From: Deltaproteobacteria bacterium RBG_13_61_14
Lineage (GTDB): Bacteria > RBG-13-61-14
Direction: 5' to 3'
Assembly (NCBI GenBank): GCA_001797815.1
Contig: MGQK01000091.1
Coordinates: forward strand, 10,740-16,038
Length of the DNA: 5,299 bases
Below, piece by piece: positions 1 through 5,233 of the stretch. The notes under the pieces are model-generated. The model made no database searches. It was not told the DNA's origin and worked only from the letters and a program-made list of their open reading frames with translations. A program made the translations under genes and the position numbers. Each line of letters opens with the position of its first letter. Positions within the stretch are counted from its first letter, which is position 1.

Positions 1-240
1 CCGCGGGCCGATTTCTTTTTTGTCTTCGGCGAAGTGCACAAGCCGGGGCGCTACCCCCTGGAGGGGGGCACGACCGTGCTCAAGGCCATCACCATTGCCG
101 GCGGGTTTACGGGCAAGGCGTCCCGCAACCGGGCCAGCATTGTGCGCAAGGTCGAGGGCGCGGATCAGCGCCTGCCCGCGGGGCAGGGCGATCCAGTGTT
201 GCCCGAGGACGTGATCCAGGTGCCCGAAGGTCTGTTTTAA
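1..240 (+). CDS. Polysaccharide export protein (OPX/Wza-like), C-terminal part
   Basis: Reading frame 1 is open from the window edge to TAA at 238-240 and gives the last 79 residues; the N-terminus lies outside the window. The segment reads FVFGEVHKPGRYPLEGG, then LKAITIAGGFT, and closes with LPEDVIQVPEGLF. This is the typical pattern of an SLBB domain: a beta strand, the G-x-V-x-x-P-G-x-Y turn, a helix with AGG, and a final 'D-x-I-x-V-P-E' strand. Known family members sit in the periplasm and outer membrane and form the exit conduit for capsule or exopolysaccharide, working with a Wzc-type partner. The next gene here encodes that partner, 19 bases downstream. The protein stops directly after the SLBB fold, so the amphipathic C-terminal helix that crosses the outer membrane in E. 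coli Wza appears to be absent. The family call is secure; the exact subclass is inference because most of the protein is not visible. Confidence 0.9.
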   Translation, partial: PRADFFFVFGEVHKPGRYPLEGGTTVLKAITIAGGFTGKASRNRASIVRKVEGADQRLPAGQGDPVLPEDVIQVPEGLF

Positions 241-242
241 GC

Positions 243-250
243 GGAAAGGG
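243..250 (+). promoter_or_regulatory. Ribosome binding site of the Wzc-like gene
   Basis: The purine-rich stretch GGAAAGGG lies 9 bases before the ATG at 260, a normal spacing. It supports that start codon. A second G-rich stretch (254-258) touches the start codon too closely to serve. The site fits in the 19-base gap after the export-protein stop codon. Confidence 0.6.
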
Positions 251-259
251 TGTGGGGAC

Positions 260-2401
260 ATGGATCGTGCCTGGCCCGCTGTGCACCCGTTGCGGCAAAT
301 CGCGGAGGAAATTCGCCGCCGGCGCGGCCTGGTCCTGGCTTTTGCCGGGGCCTGCCTGGCCGTGGCCCTGCTCGGGTCGCTGTTGGCCACGCCCCGCTAC
401 CGGGCTTCGGCCAAGGTCCTGATCGAGAAAGAGAACCCCAACATCCTTTTCTTCGAGCAGGTGCTGGACCTCGACACCACCCAGGACGACTACTACCAGA
501 CCCAATACCGGATCTTGAAAAGCCGCGCGCTGGCCGAAACCGTCTTCCAAAAGCTCGACCTGGGCCGGGACCCCCGTTACCTGGGAGACGACGATGCCAT
601 TGCCACCTTCCTGGACGAGGCGATCGAGGTCGCGCCGATCCGCTCCAGCCGGCTGGTGGAAGTGAGCGCCAAGTCTTTTGATCCTTACCAGGCGGCGGAG
701 ATCGCCAATGCGTTGGCCGAGGCCTACATCCGCCAGAACCTGGAGGTGCAGACCGGCATGTCCAAGGAAGCCGCGGCCTGGCTGGGAGACCAGTTGCAGG
801 AGATGAAAGCGCGGGTGGAGGCTTCCGAGCAGGCGCTTTACGACTACCAGGTGATGAGCGGAGTCACCAACCTGGAGGAGATGGAGAAGATCGGCGCCCA
901 GAAGTTGTGGGAAGTGAACACCATGGTGCTCAAGGCGCGGGCGGACCGGATCAAGCTGGAGAAGCGCTACCAGCGCTTGCAGGAGCTGAAGCGGGAGGGC
1001 GGAGCCGCCCGCTACCAGAGCCTGGCCGAGATCCTCCGCGACCCCTTGATCCAGGAGATGAAGATCCGCTACGTGGACCTCTTGTCCCAGGAGAGCGAGC
1101 TCCGCCAGAAATACCGGGACGAGCACCCGCGGCTTCTGGAAGTGCACGCCCAGATGGCGAGCCTGGCGGCGCGGCTGGACCAGGAGATCGAGAACCTGGC
1201 CTCGAGTATCGCCACCGCCTTTGAGGAAGCGCGGGCGCGGGAGCAGAGCCTTTTGGATTCGCTGGAGGGCCTGAAAACCGAGGCCCTGAACTTAAACGCC
1301 AAGGCGATCCAATATGAGGTGCTGGATCGGGAGGTGGAGACCAACCGTCAGCTCTACACCGATATGCTCAAGCGCATGAAGGAGACGCGCCTGAGCGAGC
1401 ACCTCAAGGCCAACAACATCCGGATCATTGACCGGGCGGTGGTCCCGACCCGGCCCTTCTCGCCCAAGCCCATGCTCAACCTGCTCCTGGGCCTGGTGGT
1501 GGGCCTGGTCGGCGGCGTCTCGCTCGCGGTTTTCCTGGCCCACCTCGACGACACCATGAAGACGCCGGAAGACGTGGAGCAGACCTTGTCGGTGCCCTGC
1601 CTGGGCGTGATTCCCAACGTCGAGCAGAAAAAGAAGGCCGCGGGCGAAGAAGCCCTGATCGAGCTCGAGGCCGCGAAACATCCCCAGTCGGCGGTGGCCG
1701 AAGCCTACCGGGGCGTGCGCACCTCCGTGCTCTTCGTGCGCAGCAACTCGTCCCCCCGCTCGCTCCTCATCACCTCGGCCGAGGCCGGCGAGGGCAAGAC
1801 CTTGACCGCGGTCAACCTCGCCCTCTCCATGGTCCAGGCGGGCGAGCGGGTGCTCTTGCTCGACGCGGACCTGCGCAAGCCGCGCCTGCACAAGATCTTC
1901 GGGCTGGCCAACACCGTCGGGCTTTCGCGGCTGATTGTGGAAGATCTCCCCCTCGAGCAGGCGGTGCAGCGGGCCGAGGAATACGAATTGGACGTCATCC
2001 CCTGCGGCCCGGTCCCGGGGAACCCGGCCGAGCTGCTCGGCTCCGCGGCCGCGACCCGCCTGCTTAAGGAACTCGGCCGGCGCTACGACCGGGTGGTGAT
2101 TGATTCGGCGCCGCTCTTCAACCTGACCGACTCCGTGGTCTTGAGCCGCTCAGTGGATGCCACCCTGCTGGTGGTCTGGGTCGGCCGCACCCGGCCGGCC
2201 ACCGTGCTCCGCGCCAGCGAGCCGATCCGACAGGTGGGCAGCAACCTGATCGGCTGCGTGCTCAACCATGTGGAAAGCGGCACCCAGGATTATTACTACT
2301 ACGGCCGCTACGGGTATGGCTACGGTTACCGCTATCGCTACGCGGAGGGCGAACCCGAAAAGCAAATTCGGGTCTGGCCATGGTCGAAAAAAGCCGCTTG
2401 A
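260..2401 (+). CDS. wzc: Wzc-like polysaccharide co-polymerase fused to BY-type tyrosine autokinase
   Basis: A 713-residue inner-membrane protein, the usual size for proteobacterial-type Wzc. Order of parts: a short cytoplasmic N-terminus; membrane helix 1 at about 23-43; a periplasmic Wzz-type domain from about 45 to 405 with long charged coiled-coil segments (about 168-380); a proline motif (PTRPFSPKP, 396-404) leading into membrane helix 2 (about 406-427); then a cytoplasmic kinase. The kinase has the E-x2-R-x2-R oligomerisation motif (E481, R484, R487), Walker A SAEAGEGKT (506-514), Walker A' LLLDADLRKP (532-541), Walker B VVIDSAP (612-618) and a tail with ten tyrosines (678-694). In this family, ATP-driven phosphorylation of the tyrosine tail in trans, and its reversal, controls ring assembly, chain length and export together with the OPX protein encoded just upstream. 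No partner phosphatase (Wzb type) is visible in this window. All catalytic motifs look intact. The start at 260 is backed by a Shine-Dalgarno-like sequence. The last 22 bases overlap the next gene. Confidence 0.96.
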   Translation: MDRAWPAVHPLRQIAEEIRRRRGLVLAFAGACLAVALLGSLLATPRYRASAKVLIEKENPNILFFEQVLDLDTTQDDYYQTQYRILKSRALAETVFQKLDLGRDPRYLGDDDAIATFLDEAIEVAPIRSSRLVEVSAKSFDPYQAAEIANALAEAYIRQNLEVQTGMSKEAAAWLGDQLQEMKARVEASEQALYDYQVMSGVTNLEEMEKIGAQKLWEVNTMVLKARADRIKLEKRYQRLQELKREGGAARYQSLAEILRDPLIQEMKIRYVDLLSQESELRQKYRDEHPRLLEVHAQMASLAARLDQEIENLASSIATAFEEARAREQSLLDSLEGLKTEALNLNAKAIQYEVLDREVETNRQLYTDMLKRMKETRLSEHLKANNIRIIDRAVVPTRPFSPKPMLNLLLGLVVGLVGGVSLAVFLAHLDDTMKTPEDVEQTLSVPCLGVIPNVEQKKKAAGEEALIELEAAKHPQSAVAEAYRGVRTSVLFVRSNSSPRSLLITSAEAGEGKTLTAVNLALSMVQAGERVLLLDADLRKPRLHKIFGLANTVGLSRLIVEDLPLEQAVQRAEEYELDVIPCGPVPGNPAELLGSAAATRLLKELGRRYDRVVIDSAPLFNLTDSVVLSRSVDATLLVVWVGRTRPATVLRASEPIRQVGSNLIGCVLNHVESGTQDYYYYGRYGYGYGYRYRYAEGEPEKQIRVWPWSKKAA
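2291..2341 (+). repeat. Tyrosine-rich autophosphorylation tail, Tyr-x periodic codons
   Basis: Residues 678-694 of the kinase read YYYYGRYGYGYGYRYRY, ten tyrosines in 17 positions. After an initial run of four, every second residue is tyrosine, separated by Gly or Arg. At DNA level this is a short degenerate repeat of TAY-GGN/CGN units. Both TAT and TAC are used, so the DNA is not a perfect tandem repeat. In BY-kinases this C-terminal cluster is the phosphorylated region. Confidence 0.85.
2353..2373 (+). promoter_or_regulatory. Perfect 7-bp hairpin covering the start region of the polymerase gene
   Basis: ACCCGAA (2353-2359) and TTCGGGT (2367-2373) are perfect inverted copies around a 7-base loop. 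The right arm contains GGG (2370-2372), the only Shine-Dalgarno-like bases before the ATG at 2380, with 7 bases between. If the RNA hairpin forms, that site is hidden until a ribosome translating the kinase gene opens it. Coupled translation is an inference. Stems of this size are not rare by chance in GC-rich DNA. Confidence 0.4.
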
Positions 2402-3711
2402 TTTTTTCCCTGCCCGGGGCGCCGGCCGCTCTCGGTCTGGGCCTGGCCCTCTTTCTCGCGCCCTGGCCGGGGGGATCGGTCCGGCCCGCGGCCTTCCACC
2501 TGCTCGGCCTCCTGGTCGCGGCGGCCGCCGCCGGCCTCTCCGGCCCGGGCCGGAACCCTTTACCCAAAACTGCATTACCTTTCCTGGCCGCGCTCGTCCT
2601 GCTCGCCGCCTGGGCCCTGGTCCAGATGATCCCCCTGCCCGCCCACTGGCTGACCTGGCTTTCCCCTTCCGCCTTTCGGCTTTACCACCGGGCCGCGACC
2701 GTAACCGGCTCCCCGCTCGCATGGCTCCCGCTCAGCCTGGCCCCGGCCCTCACCCAAGAGGAATGGGTCAAACTCTCCACCCTTGCCCTCGCCTTCGCGG
2801 CCACCGCGCAAGTGGCCGCAGAGCCTCGGCTTCGCTTGGCGCTGGCCACAGTGCTCTTGCTCACCGCCTCCCTGGTCGCCGTCCTGGGCCTGGCGGAAAA
2901 AGCCGGCGGCTTCCTGTTCGGGCTGGTGCCGGAGCGCCACCACGTCGGCCCGGCCATCGGACCCTTTGCCAACCGCAACCACTTCGCGGACTTTATCGCG
3001 GCGCCGGCGTTCTTCGGCCTGGGCCTGGTCCCGGGCCGCGCCCCGGCCTGGCGGGTCTTAAGAATTTCGGCGCTGATGCTCCTGGGTCTGGGACTACTCG
3101 CCTCGGGTTCCCGGGCCGGCCTGGTCGCGGCCACGGGCGGGGCTCTCTTCTACCTATTCAGCTCTGGATCAATCAAGGCCGGTAAAGCCAAAATCGCCGC
3201 GGCCGCCGCCATGGCCCTCTTCCTGGCCGCCTTCTTTGCGGATGCTCCCTCGGCCTGGCTCATCGGCTTGAAACAAGATTTCCTGGCCGTCCGCTGGCCG
3301 ATCTGGAACTCCGCCTTCCTGGTGATCGGCGACTTCCCCTGGACCGGGGCCGGAGCCGGCAGTTTCGGCATCGTCGAGCCGGCCTACTCCCAGCTCCATT
3401 TGCCCGTGCCCGCCCTGCACGCGCATTGCGATTACCTGGAGTGGCTCGCCGAGTGGGGGGCGCCGGCCTCCGCGGCCGCGGCCCTGGGCTTCGGCCTGGG
3501 GTTTCTTAAGTTGGGCCAGCGCCGCCGGCAATGGGATCCCATCGCCCGCGCTGCCGCGGCCGGGCTGGTGATCCTGTTCAGCCATGCCCTGGCCGAATTC
3601 AGCTTGCACATTCCAGCGGTGGCTTTGGAAGCCGCGCTCCTGCTCGGCCTGGCCGTATCCGATCCGCGGGCCAAGAGCCCGCAGCACCAGGAGGTAAGAG
3701 CATCATGTTAA
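2380..3711 (+). CDS. O-antigen polymerase/ligase family membrane protein (Wzy_C/WaaL-like), probable Wzy polymerase
   Basis: A 443-residue, very hydrophobic protein with roughly 11-12 predicted membrane helices (for example near 13-29, 38-54, 65-84, 151-171, 225-242, 270-288, 387-403 and 409-427). Family signatures occur in the usual order: GPFANRNHFADF (194-205); SGSRAGL (242-248); the large periplasmic loop with R305 in VRWPIWNSAF and the FPWTGAGAGSFG turn (319-330); then HAHCDYLEWLAEWG (347-360). Arginine and histidine residues in this loop are important in Wzy and WaaL proteins. The family includes both polymerases, which join undecaprenyl-linked repeat units in the periplasm, and ligases, which move glycan to lipid A. 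Sequence alone separates them poorly. Its place between the Wzc-type regulator and the initiating phosphotransferase favours a polymerase. The ATG at 2380 lies 22 bases inside the kinase gene with only a weak GGG motif before it, which suggests translational coupling. The 3' end overlaps the next gene by 7 bases. Confidence 0.88.
   Translation: MVEKSRLIFSLPGAPAALGLGLALFLAPWPGGSVRPAAFHLLGLLVAAAAAGLSGPGRNPLPKTALPFLAALVLLAAWALVQMIPLPAHWLTWLSPSAFRLYHRAATVTGSPLAWLPLSLAPALTQEEWVKLSTLALAFAATAQVAAEPRLRLALATVLLLTASLVAVLGLAEKAGGFLFGLVPERHHVGPAIGPFANRNHFADFIAAPAFFGLGLVPGRAPAWRVLRISALMLLGLGLLASGSRAGLVAATGGALFYLFSSGSIKAGKAKIAAAAAMALFLAAFFADAPSAWLIGLKQDFLAVRWPIWNSAFLVIGDFPWTGAGAGSFGIVEPAYSQLHLPVPALHAHCDYLEWLAEWGAPASAAAALGFGLGFLKLGQRRRQWDPIARAAAAGLVILFSHALAEFSLHIPAVALEAALLLGLAVSDPRAKSPQHQEVRASC
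3689..3695 (+). promoter_or_regulatory. Strong ribosome binding site (AGGAGGT) setting the phosphotransferase start
   Basis: AGGAGGT is a near-perfect Shine-Dalgarno sequence, 9 bases before the ATG at 3705, and lies within the coding end of the polymerase gene. It decides the start: the open frame continues upstream to an ATG at 3531, but the 58 extra residues would lie wholly inside the polymerase gene and resemble frame-shadow sequence (rich in Pro, Arg and Gly). From 3705 the protein begins MLNRRQLLRS and runs straight into a membrane helix, as expected for the family. Confidence 0.9.
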
Positions 3712-5159
3712 ACCGCCGGCAACTCCTGCGCTCCCCCTTTTTCCTCGCGGCCGACGTCCTCATGCTCACCTTGAGCTTTCACCTGGCCTTGATCTTCCGC
3801 CAGTCGCTGCCTTGGCCCTCGCCGAGCGGGTCGCTCGAGCACCAGTTCTGGCTCCTCTACCTGGCCTTGCCCATCTCCCTCGTCTCCCTGCATTTGCAGG
3901 GACTCTACCGCCACGACCGGCCCCGCCAGGGCGGAGCGCTGTTCCTGACCCTGGTCCGGGCCGCCTTTGCCGCGTTCCTCGCGCTCCTGGCCGTGCTCTT
4001 CCTGTTCCAGGTCAGCGCGGCCAGCCGGGTGGTGATGGTTCATTACGCGGTGCTGCAGGTGGTCCTGCTCGGGAGCTACCGGCTCCTGGCCAGCCGGACC
4101 ATGCGCCGGCTGCGCCGGCTGGGATGGGACCGGCCCCAGCTCCTGCTGCTCGGCTCGGTGGAGCGGCTGCGGGAAATCCTGGCCGGGCTGGAGAAAGAGG
4201 ACGGGCCGGTTTATGAGATCGTGGGCTACCTGCTGGAGGCAGGCGCAAACCCGGATAGTAGGGGCGCGGCCGGCCGGGCGCCGGCCCGGGGGGAAAGTCC
4301 AGCCGCGGGGGCCAAACTGGGCACGCTGGCGGATCTCGAAACAATTCTGCATACCCGGGCGGTGGATGAAGTGCTGGTGGCCACCGCGGACCCGCTTTCC
4401 CCCGCCATCCAGGAGGCGCTGTGGGTGTGCGAAGAGGAAGGCAAGATCGTGCACCTGCGGGCGGACTGGTATCAGCCCAAGCTGGCGCGGATCCTGCCCA
4501 ACGAGATCTTCGGGCTGCCCGCCATCACCTTGAGCTCGCTGCCCGACCGCAACCTGGAGCTCTTTTGCAAGCGGGGGCTGGATCTGGCCGCGTCCGCCAT
4601 CCTGCTGGTTCTGCTCTCGCCCCTGCTCGCGGCCCTCGCCCTCGCCATCCGGCGGGAAAGCCCGGGCCCGGCCCTGTTCCGCCAGCTCCGCACCGGCCAG
4701 AACGGCCGGCCTTTCTCCTGTTACAAGTTCCGGACCATGGTGGTGCACGACCAATCCATCAAGGCGCACCTGCGCGCGCACCACAACGAGATGGACGGCC
4801 CGGTTTTCAAGATCGCCGAGGACCCGCGGGTCACGCCGCTCGGCGCCTGGCTCCGGCGCTTAAGCCTGGATGAGCTGCCGCAGTTGTGGAACGTGCTCAA
4901 GGGCGACATGAGCCTGGTCGGGCCCCGGCCCCTGCCCTGCGAGGAGGTCGCGGCCTTTGCCGAGCGCGAGCAGCGGAGGCGCCACCAGGTGCGGCCGGGC
5001 CTCACCTGCTTCTGGCAGATCCGCGGCCGCAGCCACTTGAGCTTCCGCGAATGGATGAAGCTGGACCTGCAATACATTGACAACTGGTCTCTTTATACCG
5101 ACCTGGTGATTTTGCTCCGGACCGTTCCCGCGGTCCTGGGCCGAAAGGGGGCCTGCTGA
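3705..5159 (+). CDS. Polyprenyl-phosphate sugar-1-phosphate transferase (WcaJ/WbaP-type, initiating enzyme)
   Basis: A 484-residue inner-membrane enzyme, typical length for the large polyPHPT class. The N-terminal part has four membrane helices (about 12-32, 47-66, 79-101, 108-128). A Rossmann-like CoA_binding_3-type region follows (about 144-280; LLLLGSVERLREIL, then GTLADLETIL and VDEVLVATADP). The C-terminal catalytic domain starts at KRGLDLAAS (289-297), which leads into a membrane helix with a Ser-Pro break (305-306), as in re-entrant-helix enzymes. Next come FSCYKFRTM (337-345), EMDGPVFKI (362-370), the SLDELPQLWN motif (387-396) with the likely catalytic Asp389-Glu390 pair, KGDMSLVGPRP (399-409) and RPGLTCFWQIRGRS (430-443). 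The known reaction is transfer of a sugar-1-phosphate from a UDP-sugar to undecaprenyl phosphate, the first step of repeat-unit assembly. The sugar (glucose, galactose or another) cannot be told here. The linker at about 183-203 is low-complexity. The ATG overlaps the polymerase gene's last 7 bases. Confidence 0.95.
   Translation: MLNRRQLLRSPFFLAADVLMLTLSFHLALIFRQSLPWPSPSGSLEHQFWLLYLALPISLVSLHLQGLYRHDRPRQGGALFLTLVRAAFAAFLALLAVLFLFQVSAASRVVMVHYAVLQVVLLGSYRLLASRTMRRLRRLGWDRPQLLLLGSVERLREILAGLEKEDGPVYEIVGYLLEAGANPDSRGAAGRAPARGESPAAGAKLGTLADLETILHTRAVDEVLVATADPLSPAIQEALWVCEEEGKIVHLRADWYQPKLARILPNEIFGLPAITLSSLPDRNLELFCKRGLDLAASAILLVLLSPLLAALALAIRRESPGPALFRQLRTGQNGRPFSCYKFRTMVVHDQSIKAHLRAHHNEMDGPVFKIAEDPRVTPLGAWLRRLSLDELPQLWNVLKGDMSLVGPRPLPCEEVAAFAEREQRRRHQVRPGLTCFWQIRGRSHLSFREWMKLDLQYIDNWSLYTDLVILLRTVPAVLGRKGAC
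4274..4289 (+). repeat. GC-rich inverted repeat inside the phosphotransferase linker
   Basis: CCGGGC (4274-4279) and GCCCGG (4284-4289) are perfect inverted copies around a 4-base loop. They lie in the segment encoding the Ala/Gly/Arg/Pro-rich linker at about residues 183-203. I give it no function; 6-bp GC stems are common in DNA of this composition. Confidence 0.3.
5144..5151 (+). promoter_or_regulatory. Possible ribosome binding site for an ATG at 5159
   Basis: AAAGGGGG lies at the end of the phosphotransferase gene, 7 bases before the ATG at 5159, which overlaps the stop codon as TGATG. Spacing and purine content fit a Shine-Dalgarno site. It may simply be Lys/Gly codons of the upstream gene. 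Confidence 0.4.
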
Positions 5160-5233
5160 TGCGCGCAACTCCTTTCCGGTGGCTGCGGGTCGAAATGGCG
5201 TTTCGCCGCCGGGGTTCGCTGTGGGCCGGGTGA
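5159..5233 (+). CDS. Possible 24-residue mini-ORF / leader peptide
   Basis: ATG at 5159 shares one base with the TGA of the phosphotransferase gene, and a purine-rich stretch sits 7 bases upstream. The frame runs 24 codons to TGA at 5231-5233. The peptide begins MRATPFRWLRVEM and ends FRRRGSLWAG: basic, with six arginines and two tryptophans, and it matches no family I recognise. Its stop overlaps a GTG start (GTGA, 5230-5233) of the next probable gene. It could be a short translated leader that couples the two genes, the remains of a frameshifted gene start, or chance. I cannot choose among these from the sequence. Confidence 0.3.
   Translation: MRATPFRWLRVEMAFRRRGSLWAG

Noticed and set aside
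107-1147. Long open frame on the minus strand (346 codons) opposite the kinase gene
   Set aside because: It lies antisense to a gene with clear family motifs. Its translation is rich in Leu, Gly, His and Gln with no recognisable domain. Long antisense frames are expected in GC-rich coding DNA.
2353-2407. Hairpin followed by a T6 run, as a possible intrinsic terminator
   Set aside because: The T run lies about 28 bases after the stem rather than directly after it. The other stem touching it is A-T only, and both are inside an operon-like overlap where termination would cut off downstream genes.
2268-3185. A 305-codon plus-strand frame overlapping the kinase end and the polymerase gene
   Set aside because: Its product is dominated by Pro, Arg, Gly and Ala with no domain, and the overlapping frame encodes a clear Wzy-family membrane protein. 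It is a frame shadow.
3531-3704. Upstream extension of the phosphotransferase to an earlier ATG
   Set aside because: The extra 58 residues fall inside the polymerase gene and look like shadow sequence. The strong AGGAGGT and the family-typical N-terminus place the start at 3705.
260-3711. Change of plus strand from purine-rich (kinase) to pyrimidine-rich (polymerase)
   Set aside because: It is explained by protein content: Glu/Lys/Arg-rich coiled coils use purine-rich codons and membrane helices use Leu/Ala/Phe codons. It is not evidence for a transfer boundary.
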